Below are positions 37,848-47,935 of a stretch of DNA of 64,000 nt, in pieces. The notes beneath the pieces were generated by a model. It was not told where the DNA came from. It did no database searches and saw nothing but the letters and a program-made list of their open reading frames with translations. The stretch spans positions 5,667,671-5,731,670 of the forward strand of contig CAJSYZ010000002.1 of assembly GCA_910574455.1 (NCBI GenBank), in the 5' to 3' direction. This stretch comes from Trichaptum fuscoviolaceum (Eukaryota > Basidiomycota > Agaricomycetes > Hymenochaetales > Trichaptaceae). A program made the position numbers and the translations under genes. The first letter of the stretch is position 1. Every line of letters starts with the position of its first letter.

Positions 37848-40800
37848 ATGTCAACTCGAAGACAGACAAGGGCTAAGAACAGCGATCAGCACCCCGGAGC
37901 AGTAGTTGAACAGCTCAGAACAAGACGAACACAGGAGGAGATATTGCGGGAGAAGGAAGAAAAAGAGAAAAAGAAAGTACAGCAGGCAGAAAGGCGGGAT
38001 GAGGCATTGAAGGAGAAGGAAGAGAAGGAAAAGCAGAAGGAAGAGCGGGCAGCTTTCCGCAGAGCTGCGGCCCAGCAAGTCGCGGTTGCGAAAGAGAGGA
38101 AAAAACTCGCTGCGGAGCAAAAACGGGCAGCAAAAGAACAAGAGGCAGCTGACAAGGTTCGCAAGAAGGTGACTGCAGCAGAGAACCAAGAAGCAGCGAT
38201 GCTAGAGACCGTAGAGCTTGAAAACAACTTGTCGAAGGCTCTTGAGACACGCACCCAGATGGGCTCAACAGTGCCCAAACTCACTGGCAAACGTGGACGT
38301 AGAAAGCCAAAAGGCGAAGCTAGTAGTAAGTCTTCAACTTTAGATCAGTGATGACACAGATTTGAACTAGCATAAACAGGCTCGAAGAACGATGTTAAAG
38401 ACGTATCGGGTTGTGAAGATGGACACAACGAAGACTTGGATATTCGTGAGTAACATTGCCTATACATTTTCAGATGATCTCAAAGCTTGGAGGTTGAACA
38501 CTGTGACTCACGTTCATGCGAAGCAGCGAGTATGGATGAGCCAAACAGGAAGCCTGCAAAAAAGGCTAGGAAGGAAGATTCCAAAGGTGAACTTCCATTT
38601 CGCACACGTGTGCAGACCGCAAAGATGTCCAGGTCTGCCGCCACTCCCAGCGACGCATTCTTTCACGCTCCTGCAGGACCGAACGAGAGTCTTTCTGGTG
38701 AAGAAACGGACATAATAGACTCGCCCGCTACGTCAAGGCGGAACGACAAGACAAAACGCCCTGTCAGGGCGCTTCGCAACACAGATGATTCCACTTTCAT
38801 CGGTGAAGAGGGTGGAGGTCTTGAGTTGCCAGTCTCAGAAAGGATCAATTTGTGAGTTTGAAGTTTGAATCTTGCATTGCGTCTGAATCAGTATCTGGTA
38901 CTGTCAAGTCGATGTAATAGTGAGTGCGAAGCTTGATTTAGACTCAATTATTAAACATCATCCCGACTAGTACTAGATTACGACTAATGAGCCTGCCACT
39001 GGCAGCGGATGCACTGGCAGTGCCAGTGACCGGCGTGACACTCCCGGGCCGAGACCCAACTTAGAAGTCCTTCACCTGCAACATTGACTCGGATGCTCTT
39101 GTCTTTGCTACCACTGTATTATGAGTCTTGCTGACGCAAAGCTACACCAGACACACCATCCCATTGCCAGATGATGAAAACTTAAGTCCCTGGGAGGATG
39201 AAGGAGAAACAATAACCCTTACAAGCTATCATGGTGTAAAAAATAGCACAATCAGCGTACAACAGAAGGCACATCTTGTCGATTCGGAATCAAAATGCAG
39301 TGAGTTGATGGAGCATTAGAATGGCAAGTGCAGTCTGAATAACTTGTTTATAGGGTGGAAGCGATCCGAAGAGGCTAACAAGGCCGGCTCAAGCTTGTGT
39401 GAGTCCGACTGATTACTGTTCGATTCATGTCAGTTACTCCATGACTGTTTGTTCATATTCCTTCGTTATTATTTATCTGCCAACTGCCGTGTCATGAACA
39501 GGATGGAGGTAGCAGCAACGTCAACTCGAAGAAAAGGAAGTTATTGCATGACACTCTTTCCGGGTCGCAGGTTTCAACGGTAAGCGACGTCATATCATTT
39601 ACATTTTTCAATCTACTGAGCAATCCCTTCCCGTACTCGAGGATAAGAACCACAAGATAAAACCAGGTGGACAGGTGAGTACCAGACAGTGATCTTCATG
39701 GTACATCCTTCCTTCATTGCTTACTGAATTGGTATTTTGATAGGATGCAAACAAGAGAACTGCTAATTCGCAGCTTAGCGCACCGGTAAGTCTATCTTAT
39801 TTCAACTTCTCTCGTTCCCCCCTTATTTATGGTTGTAAGGTGCAATCACTAGCCTTGGAACCCCGTGTACAGGTATGTGTGAGTGTCGATGCACCCTAGG
39901 CTCACTTCCGGTGCTCTCCTGTGGCAACTATTCGTTTCCTTCTTCACTTTAAGTCGATCGCTAATGGGTGCATATGAATAGGAAATCACAGTCACAAAGA
40001 ACGGAAAGAGGAAGTCGCCACCAGACACCGACTCTCAGGTTAATGTGGTAATTCTTCTACCTTGATGTGCAATGAATTCCTTCATTTTATGTTTACTTAT
40101 TTTCAGCCATTTCAATTGGCTAATAAAACTGTCAAGATCAAGAAGTCATTGTTGACTGACATGGACACACCGGCCGGTGCCACAGTAAGTGTCAATTCTA
40201 TGGTAACCGGCATTTTAAGTTCGTATCTGATCAGGCGGAAAGGACTTGAGTAAGAAGAGGAACCCCTCTGATATTCCTTATCGGCCTGAGGCCGATACGA
40301 CGGTAAGTGCTTCTTTTCGATCTGCTCACTTGCCTTGGATAACAGCTTTCTGACGTGTTGCAGCCGGAGATTGGATCCGCTACCTCTAATCGCAAGAGGC
40401 AGTCGCTTGTGGCTGATAATGAAGTAAGTGAGAGTCGATTGATACACTCTAAATGTGAGCATTCACCTTCTTTTCTTAATAGTCTGGTGGTCGAAACATG
40501 TCGTTAGCACCTCGGGCACCGTCGCTTGCAATGAAGAGTGCATCCTGCACCCCCGGACCCGAAGTGTTAGTGACTGGGGCTTATCAAGGTCATCGCAAAG
40601 TCTCTCGGACTACTAGCTCAGTTTGTCGAATCAAATTCATTTCTATGACATATTTTGTTGATTTACTTATATGCAGACATCAGTGGGACTTGAGGACAAG
40701 GATCGAAATGAAGGAAGGGAAGGATCTCGCGTGCCAGGCAGGAAAAGGGCGACGAACCAGTGTCTCCCTCCCGGTACTCAGGCAGGTTGGACTCATATTC

Positions 40801-41935
40801 TATTACCTTCACTATTTCGCGCAGTTGGAAAATCCGTCACACCATGGCAAACCCCGGACAATAAGCTCATCAGCTCACTGTGGGGGAAAGTGTTTGATTC
40901 TGTGGAACTTAGTTACGAAACTCAGTTCGCTGATATCTGTTCTCTAGTTGAGTCATTTTTACTTATTCTCAAGTTACCTTTACCAAATTGAGATGCAATC
41001 CTCGTATTTCAGGCGGCCCAGAGATGCTCTGATAGCTGGCGCAAGAAACTTTTTGAGAAAGCTGAGCAATCAGTTGCCAGTTTTATCAGCGGCGAACAAT
41101 TAAAGTCAATGCAAAACGAAGCAATTGTGAAGACGTTGCAGACGCTAGTTGACAAGAAGAAAGCCGAACCGTTTCTATGGGAAAGCTGGTATAGTATGGA
41201 GAGGGTAAGTAAAAGAGTGTTTATTGTCGCGTTTTGTGTCCATGCATTGACCCTAAATGTACAGAAGCAAGGACTGTTCTGCTCTGACCTTGTGGTCTCA
41301 GTGTTGTCCGTACACATTGTCTTGGCCATGGGTCGGCATAAAATACTGGACAGAAACACCATAGGAAAGCCTATCGGTGCCCTCGCCCTTGCGGCAACAG
41401 CGGTATCTATTTTTTCAGTACTTACATTGTCCTTATCCGCTGATCTTCTCATGGATAGGTCAAGGTTGCCATTGATAAACAGGTGGCTCGGTTGCAAAAT
41501 ATCAAAGAAGAACTTGGCGGCGCTGAGTGGTATTTCACTAGCGCTCTGTGGCAGCCTCATACGGACGACTATGTTAACTTGTTGTCGAATCCCTCTTTCT
41601 TCACTGAATCAAACTGGGAAAAGGTTCGATCCCGCCTCCTAGCTTACGATGCCAGTACAGATATCGACACGAGAAAGAACACCGAACTTGTTGGATCGGG
41701 TATCACTGGCAGGGACTTTTCCTTGTATTTTGACGGTGTAGATGCAGATTCGACCTGCGAGAAAGCGTATGACGAAGGCGCTGATAATTGGGAAGACGGA
41801 ACCGACGATAAGGGCGAAGAGCGTGAGGGGGCTGAACATAGAAGCGAGATGGAAGGTGATGCAGAGGACGAACATGCTAATGCTAAGGGCGACGACGACC
41901 TGAGCGAGAGCGGGGACGAGGGCGTTGAGAAGAGT

Positions 41936-41969
<34 letters not shown>

Positions 41970-42193
41970 GCGTTGAGAAGATTGAGGACGAGGGCGAGGA
42001 CAAGGACGAGGGCGAGGGCGAGGACGAGGGCGAGGACGAGGACGAGGGCGAGGGCGAGGACGAGGGCGAGGACGACGAGGACGAGGGCGAAGGCGAGGGC
42101 GAGGGCGAGGACAAGGATTTAGGTGGAGATGGTGATCATGAGGAGGACGACGCTTCAAAATGGGATTCGGCTACGGACTGCGTAGACTTCTAA
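37848..42193 (+). CDS. Companion protein of the Plavaka element: basic coiled coil, acidic tail, many small exons
   Basis: Exon 1 (37848 to about 38324) encodes MSTRRQTRAKNSDQH followed by a long lysine/glutamate-rich coiled coil (REKEEKEKKKVQQAERRDE). A basic GKRGRRKPKGE patch follows, probably a nuclear signal. A second large exon (about 38480-38851) encodes a Ser/Thr/Lys-rich linker. Between 38850 and 40670 there are several tiny candidate exons separated by GTAAG..CAG introns, which I cannot assign exactly. C-terminal exons are clear: about 40671-40950 (TPWQTPDNKLISSLW), 41013-41204 (CSDSWRKKLFEKAEQSV..), about 41266-41402 (GALALAATAV) and 41459-42193. The last ends in an acidic Glu/Gly/Asp tail from a GAGGGC/GAGGAC hexamer repeat (about 41930-42115). 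I recall similar proteins beside Plavaka transposases; their role is not known. Confidence 0.6.
41930..42115 (+). repeat. GAGGGC/GAGGAC hexamer tract
   Basis: An in-frame microsatellite-like array within the companion gene, encoding the E-G-E-D acidic tail. Open frames on the other strand (Ser/Pro or Arg/Pro rich) are by-products. Confidence 0.75.
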
Positions 42194-43197
42194 GGGCAAA
42201 TCGATCACTGGTGAGCCTCTTCTTTTCGTTTCTGTCCGTGCGCTCAATATTATATTACCATCGACTCGCAGAGCAGCCTTCGTTTCTACTGGTCCGCCAA
42301 AGAACATGCAGAATTGAAGGTACGGCAGCGAAGTGTGACCTGCCACTGCCCGTCACGGCAGAGGTTCACGGTAATGTCGTGGGGGATCCCTTCATAGCGA
42401 CTGCTATGCTTAGTCTTGCGTAGATGACTGATGTACTTGAACACTGAGGCACTGATAGCTAAATAATGTTGTCTTATATATTTCTGATGCAATGAAATAC
42501 TTGGATCGTTCTTATGCACTTAGACTCTTGAGCACTGCAATTTGTCTTACAACACTTGTCTACTGCTGTAATTAAAGGATGATACACTGGAGCACTGGGG
42601 TGCTGAATGCCTAAACACTTAGAGCACTGATTCAGCCATCTTTCCTTATTTAAGCCAGCCCGCACTTATTTCAGCCAACTTGTCCTGAATAATAGGGAGG
42701 ACATGCATGAATAAGTGAAGCTTGCCTTATTTAAGACTTCAGTCTCTCAGGACGTTTAAGTAACACTTAAGTCACTTTCAGCAGAAAGTAGTTTCCCTGA
42801 TGAACCTGCCTGAAACGTTGCGCGCAGGCTGAGCACACACGCGTTCAGCACTTCAACTTCGTGCTCGGCAACGGATTCTACTTTTTTTTTCTCTTGCTAT
42901 CTTGTATTTTATCTATATTTTGCTTGTGCTGAACCAAATGATACAAAAATGCTTTGCCAAGAACGTCAAAATCTCTATTTCTGTGCGAAAATGTGTGATT
43001 TTTACAGCAAAAAATGAATAATATCTTCTGGATTACTTTAACATATGTTTTCTGGCATTTTAAACCAACTTCTAACCATTCTTTAGCAACAGAAAGCTCC
43101 TCAAACCGAGCAACCATGCTCTAATTTCAAGGTGCTCAAAGGCTCAAATGTGTTTGAGTGTTGTCTGCGCGCACCAGAGGCTTCAAGTTATCACTGG
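42194..43197. other. Right subterminal region of the transposon
   Basis: No gene is supported. CTTATTTAAG-like and GAGCACTG repeats lie at 42520-42760. At 42720-42805 there is inverted similarity to 18455-18530. The interval 42806-43197 has no counterpart at the left end. Confidence 0.4.
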
Positions 43198-43275
43198 CAC
43201 GTGACGCACGTGACGCGCGAAAAAAAAACTTTCGATTTTGAGGGGGGGGGTCAAGGTTTATGTTACAGGCTGTAA
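43198..43275 (-). repeat. Right terminal inverted repeat (77-78 bp)
   Basis: This is the inverted partner of 18371-18447. A stretch of about 390 bp (42806-43197) separates it from the subterminal similarity, and the left end lacks this stretch, so the right end has gained sequence. Confidence 0.85.
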
Positions 43276-43286
43276 AATCTAGTTGC

Positions 43287-43297
43287 CCCTCGCAAGC
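43287..43297. repeat. Right 11-bp target-site duplication
   Basis: CCCTCGCAAGC is identical to 17070-17080, and the TPR gene resumes immediately after it. Confidence 0.8.
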
Positions 43298-43609
43298 ACA
43301 CCGGCACTCGTACCGTTCATCAGAGCAGATAGACTCTCGTGGTCTTTGCGCTCGCTTGGACTGTTCAAAGAAGCGTTGCAGCTCTGCTCGATAGCGCACG
43401 GCATCATACAAAGGGCCGCGGGGAGAAATCAAAAGATCTTCCGAGGTTACCTTGCCGAGTCTCTGTTGACCCTATCCGCTTGCCAATCTTGTATGGGTGA
43501 TCTGAATGGGTCTCTTACTGCTAGCACCGAAGCAGTGAAGATATATAGAGAATTGGCTGATATAGACCTGGTGGCTTTCCGGTCCGAATTTGCAAGGTCT
43601 CTCAACAAT
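43298..43609 (+). pseudogene. TPR gene 3, second part
   Basis: It continues the frame from 17080: TPALVPFIRADRLSWSLRSL, then EALQLCSIAHGII and LLTLSACQSCMGDL. This aligns with the start of exon 3 in the sister genes (TSTLVLFVRADGLSSSLRSL). It ends at ARSLNN, where a 2.24-kb insertion begins. Confidence 0.8.
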
Positions 43610-45850
43610 AACGCCCAGAGGGGCCAGCTTTTTGCTTGCAATACCCGAACACCTCTGGGCATTTAATTATTGTGCCAAGCAATTCATGTCTAAAATCAAA
43701 TATAAGAGTTTTAATATCACTTGTATTGTTGTGTCTGTCTGATAGTTGCTTACACAAAGACTGTAAGTTTACACATTTGGCATCAGAATGACTTCTATTC
43801 TCTTATATTCTGCTGTATAATAGTTATTTTGCCAGCAAGTAAAATTGACCATCTGAAACTGCAGAAGCATTTGTGCTGTATGTACTTAATGCATAAATCA
43901 TCACTATAAAGAGTTCTTCTGCGCAGTCATCTCCTCAAACAAGACCTCTGCCAACTGTGCATTGCCTATGAAACAGCACACAGTGAAGACAGCCCTGTAA
44001 AGATTGACGCACATGCGCGAATGTCGGGAAGCATGCCCAATCTAGTTATGACTGAGCCGAGGCGGGTGACAAAGTCCAACACATGCCAGTAATTCTCATC
44101 CTTGTCCTTGATAAGAAGGACTCTGTCCATTGCACTGTGCAGTGCCGACTGCAGGCCTTGCAGCCTACTGACGATCACCTGCGCATCGAGCTCGCCAGAC
44201 CTCTTCGCGTTGTCGAGGAACTGCAAGCTTGACTGGACAAACTTCTCGAGGAGCAGCAAGCCGTCGGCGTACCGACTGCGCTGGGCCAAGACACCGAGGA
44301 AGGCGATAAATGAATCGTAATGGCTGCGCCCGAGCGAGCCTGAGTACGCGAGCGCGGTATTCCAGATTGAGCACCCGGTTGAGGAGGTACAACACGGTTT
44401 CGTCGAACTCCTCCTTAGGCGGCCTGATTGGGGCGCGGTGTGCGTAGCGAAGGCTCCAAAGCGTGCGAGGCAACTGTATCCCGCTCTAGCATCTGATCGA
44501 ACCATGCGAGGGCCGAGTGTATGTCATCGCTCCGTATTGACCCAGTTATGAAGGCAGTATAGACCGCTGTGCAGGGAGGGGGGAACATCGGCCGGGCCGG
44601 GCCGAACAGAACGCTTGCTTTCGTGTCCATCATTTCCTCGAGAAGTGCGATAGCCTTCACGGGCTGTTTCGCCAGGAAATAGGCCTCAACCATCATTATG
44701 CACACGAGCATTTGGGCCGCACGCGCCTGCCCAGGGCGTACGTCGTAGCTAAGGATGTGAGTCGAAAGATACTCGACGCCTCCTGCAACGTCCCAGGACA
44801 CGCGAGCTTCGGCCGAGGCCAAACGGAACTCCGTGAACACGTCTTGTGCTGATTCTATGTCGCCGGTCGACACGTAGGTACTCAGGAGGTGGGAATAGCA
44901 CATTGCATCGGGTTGGAAAAGGGGAATGTCTTCGATATAGGTCCAGATACGAACTGCAGCGTCGACATGCATGAAGCGCGCAACAATGGAGGAGAACATG
45001 ACAGATCCCCTTACCAAGTGGTAAGTTCCTCTCTTTACCGTCACAATAGATGCTCTGGGCAGCTCCGAATATCAACAATGCTGAGCCAAAGTTATCTTCC
45101 TTACGAAGCAATTGAATCTGCTCCAATTCCGGGAAATACAACGAGCCTCTCTTGGCTTTGCATTCACGCCACCTTTGCCGCCATTCGAGCTGGCCAATGA
45201 CTTGTTCGACCTCCTTGTGACGCTCGCAAAATGCCAGAATCATTGTCTAGTAGGTGCGAACATTGGGCGTAATCTGACGAGTGAGCGTCTCATTGTACGT
45301 CTCCAACATAATGGTAATCGGTTGTCCGGGAGCACGAGACGAGAGGAGTAAGCCGAGGGCCATTTGTATTCTCGCACATTCGGGGATGGGTGGGACGTGC
45401 GAAGGTTCATCACCTCTGCTAGAATGCGTGAGGGATCATGCGTTTTCCGGGCAGCCTCGAGCCACTCGAAGACCGAGACGTTGACGGGTTCGCCAGCATT
45501 GTTAATAGCGTCCTCAGCAGCAGGCGGTGCTGGTGAGAACAACGTTTGCGGGGCGCTGGGGTCTGTCGCTAAGCCAGGTGCGAAGGCAGAATCGATTGAT
45601 ACGATTGGTTGAGGTGCCGATTCGAGCGATTCAAGTTATCTACGTAAGTTACCAAATAAGGCAGGTGCCGCTAAGGTACCCAAGCTATGCACATAAATAC
45701 CTTGTTATTGGAGGTGTCTCGGAAGAGAAGACATATAAAGAAGAGAAATCTAGACCTTAGCTACTGGTAGGCACGTGAGTGCAAACTTTTTGCTTTTGAA
45801 AAGTGTAACATTTAGCCCGCTAGAACCCTCAACACCTAAGGGTGTTCGGG
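43610..45850. mobile_element. 2.24-kb insertion carrying a captured PPR-gene fragment
   Basis: Deleting 43610-45850 joins CTCAACAAT to CTGTCGCTTTGCC and restores the motif SLNNLSLCL typical of these TPR repeats, leaving a 3-bp AAT direct repeat. The right end is GGTGTTCGGG. Its inverse CCCGAACACC lies at 43644, 34 nt inside the left end, within a hairpin whose 9-bp arms are GCCCAGAGG and CCTCTGGGC (about 43612-43662). No transposase is present. I infer a non-autonomous, gene-capturing element; the superfamily is undecided. Confidence 0.6.
43930..45625 (-). pseudogene. Captured pentatricopeptide-repeat (PPR) gene fragment
   Basis: Reading the minus strand from about 45625: SIDSAFAPGLATDPSAPQ, VFEWLEAARKTHDPSRILAE, then (new frame) MALGLLLSSRAPGQPITIML..TPNVRTY, TAG, TMILAFCERHKEV. 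PPR-like repeats follow, such as PDAMCYSHLLSTYVSTGDI and TAVYTAFITGSIRSDDIHSA, and a helical C-terminus (SHYDSFIAFLGVLAQRSRY) to about 43966. PPR proteins usually act on mitochondrial RNA. Here a nonsense codon and at least two frameshifts show a relic. Parent-gene introns are not obvious, and the fragment lacks the gene's 5' part. Its position inside a bounded insertion suggests capture. Confidence 0.65.
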
Positions 45851-46435
45851 AATCTGTCGCTTTGCCTCGGTGCCTCAGGGAAGATAGACGAGGCGCTTCC
45901 ACCAATCCAGGAATCAGTGGATATATATCGAGTGCTAGCTGAGGCTGATCCCGGCGCGTTCAAGAACAATCTTGCATCATCGCTGAACAATCTGTCGGTT
46001 TGCCTCCGTGACGCAGGGAAGATAGACGAGGCGCTTCCTCCAATCCAGGAGGTGGTGGAGATTCGTAGAGCGCTTGCCGAGTCTAATCCCGGCGCGTTAA
46101 ACAAGGATCTTGCACAGTCTCTGCACACTCTGTCGGTTTGCCTCCGTGACGCAGGGAAGATAGACGAGGCGCTTCCTCCAATCCAGGAGGTGGTGGAGAT
46201 TCGTAGAGCGCTTGCCGAGTCTAATCCCGGCGCGTTAAACAAGGATCTTGCACAGTCTCTGCACACTCTGTCGGCTTGTCTCGGTGCCGCAGGGAAGATA
46301 GACGAGGCGCTTCCACCAATCCAGGAGGTGGTGGAGATTCGTAGAGCGCTTGCCGAGTCTAATCCCGGCGCGTTCAACGAGCTTGCATCATCTCTCAACA
46401 ATCTGTCGAATCGTCTCCGTGCCGCAGGGAAGATA
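45851..46435 (+). pseudogene. TPR gene 3, third part
   Basis: Four TPR units start at NLSLCLGASGKIDEALPP. Long tracts are identical to the TPR gene at 60791 (for example from QESVDIYRVLAEADPGAF onward), and one unit is duplicated here. The frame runs to RLRAAGKI, where a 1,036-bp insertion begins after TA. Confidence 0.8.
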
Positions 46436-47471
46436 CATCACCGGGAAGGCGGAAAAGTTATGCACAACCGCAACCATTGTGTAGTGTTACAAGGTACTTA
46501 CAGGGTACTTACAACTTACTTACAACTTACTGGATCTGGCAAGGCAATTGTAATTAACTTTTAAGCCTTACTCAAGGCTTATGATACTAAATAAGGCTTA
46601 TGAAAAGATTGTAATAAGATTATAACATGGTTTTCGGACCGGGATAACATTGTAGTCCCGGTTATTTCTCTCCCGGATGTTTGCAAAGTCAATAAAGTCC
46701 CACCCTAAATCAGAAAAACGAACATTGCACAAATAACGCCAAATAGTAGACTTGTTTTCCCCATGCCCGCGTCACCTCCGAGTCCATCTACGCATTCGAC
46801 TTCTTCCTGCAGGTGCTCTAATGACTGCCACCTCACGAGGTAAGTTCCACTCAGTAGATTGATTCCGTTGGCTGACTCTTTGCAATCCAGGTACCAGGTG
46901 CTGTATTGCCTGCGCTGAGTAGTGGATAGTGGGTGGAGTGAATGTGGGTGCACACCTTTTGAAAGACATAGTTCTTGCTTACCTGGTTCTGGTTCTGATT
47001 CTGGTTCTGGTCTCTCACTGCTGGCTCTGGCTCTGCTCTCTGGCTTGAGTTTTGACTCTGACTCTGACTCTGGCTCTGACTCTGGCTCTGACTCTGGCTC
47101 TGGCTCTGGTATTGACTGCTTGGTTCTGGTTCTGGTTCTGGTTTCGGACACGATATGTAAGTTTTCGTAGCTAGGTAGTAGATAATGTGTATATATATAT
47201 ATTATTATCTAATTGCAATATATATTATTTTAAAAGAACATGAATAAGTGTGACAGGAACCAAATTTGAAACCGGTTGCAGCCTAATATATTCCTCATCA
47301 TTATAACAGACTGATAAGGTTACGGATGGTTATAAGCGGCTTACAATTTTGCTTGAGGACAGTTGTCAGGGAAAAAAATATTACAACGCTATTTAGGGTG
47401 TTATGTAGGCTTATAATGTACTGATAAGCACGTTATAAGGCCCTTGTCAGATTTCCGCCAGGACGGTGATG
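46436..47471. mobile_element. 1,036-bp non-autonomous DNA element with TA target duplication
   Basis: The left end is CATCACCGGGAAGGCGGAAA. The right end, inverted, is CATCACCGTCCTGGCGGAAA. Both are flanked by TA (46434-46435 and 47472-47473). Removing the element plus one TA gives GGGAAGATAGTCGAGGCG, exactly as in the TPR gene at about 62197. No transposase is present. TA duplication fits the Tc1/mariner-like group, but the terminal sequence alone does not assign it. Confidence 0.75.
46978..47150. repeat. CTGGTT/CTCTGG minisatellite inside the 1-kb element
   Basis: Imperfect hexamer array of TCTGGT, TCTGGC and TCTGAC. The open frames over it (Ser-Gly-Ser or Glu-Pro-rich) are low-complexity artefacts. 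Confidence 0.6.
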
Positions 47472-47935
47472 TAGTCGAGGCGCTTCCACCAATCCAGGAA
47501 GCGGTGGAGATTCGTAGACCACTGGTCGAGGCTAATCCCGCAGCGTTCAACAAGGATCTTGCATCCTCTCTGAACAATCTGTCGAATTGTCTCAGTGACA
47601 CTGGGAAGATAGACGAGGCGCTTCCACCAATCCAGGAGGCGGTGGATATTCGTAAAGCGTTGGCCGACTCTAATCCCGGCGCGTTCAACAAGGTACTTGC
47701 ACTGTCTCTGTACAATCTGTCGCTTTGCCTCCGTGACGCAGGGAGAATAGACGAATCGCTCGCTGCAATCCAAGATGCAGTGATTCTGTACAGGCAACTC
47801 TTCGGACATTACCCAGATGCTTTCCGTCGAAACTTTGCATATGCACTCGACTTTCTTCGAATCTGCCATGAAGCCATCGGGAATACGGAGGAAGCTCAGA
47901 ATGCACGTGAAGAGGCTCACAGGATTCGAGGCTAA
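47472..47935 (+). pseudogene. TPR gene 3, C-terminal part
   Basis: It resumes as VEALPPIQEAVEIRRPL, has two further full TPR units and ends with the family C-terminus LRICHEAIGNTEEAQNAREE..RIRG and TAA at 47933-47935. Together with the parts at 15929, 43298 and 45851 it makes one collinear gene. Confidence 0.8.

Larger units (their letters stand above)
18371..43275. mobile_element. Plavaka-type DNA transposon, 24.9 kb, with cargo
   Basis: The ends carry 77-bp terminal inverted repeats (18371-18447 and 43198-43275). On the minus strand it encodes a transposase that matches the Plavaka family block by block. A divergent companion gene lies on the plus strand, and three trypsin-fold genes and one unknown gene fill the left half. 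The interior is also full of short quasi-palindromes and CTA/TAG microsatellites. A LINE tail (about 32160-32770) is nested inside. Its size is large for this family. Confidence 0.75.
17081..43286. mobile_element. 26.2-kb insertion inside TPR gene 3 (outer boundary)
   Basis: The boundaries are set by the 11-bp direct repeat and by exact continuation of the TPR frame on both sides. The two ends share an imperfect motif: AGATTTTAACATGCAGGT from 17090 and, inverted, AGATTTTACAGCCTGT from about 43281. The inside is dominated by a Plavaka-type transposon with its own long terminal repeats at 18371 and 43275. Either 17081-18370 is a left-hand subterminal region of that transposon, or a second element into which it jumped. 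Copies from other loci would decide. Confidence 0.75.

Noticed and set aside
41644..42158. Ser/Pro-rich and Arg/Pro-rich open frames opposite or across the acidic tail
   Set aside because: They are products of the GAGGGC/GAGGAC hexamer read in other frames.
17081..43286. KDZ transposon with TET/JBP cargo
   Set aside because: The transposase blocks match Plavaka, and I found no Fe(II)/2-oxoglutarate dioxygenase motif in any frame.
43610..45850. Helitron as carrier of the PPR fragment
   Set aside because: There is no TC start, no CTRR end, and a 3-bp direct repeat is present; the hairpin alone is not enough.
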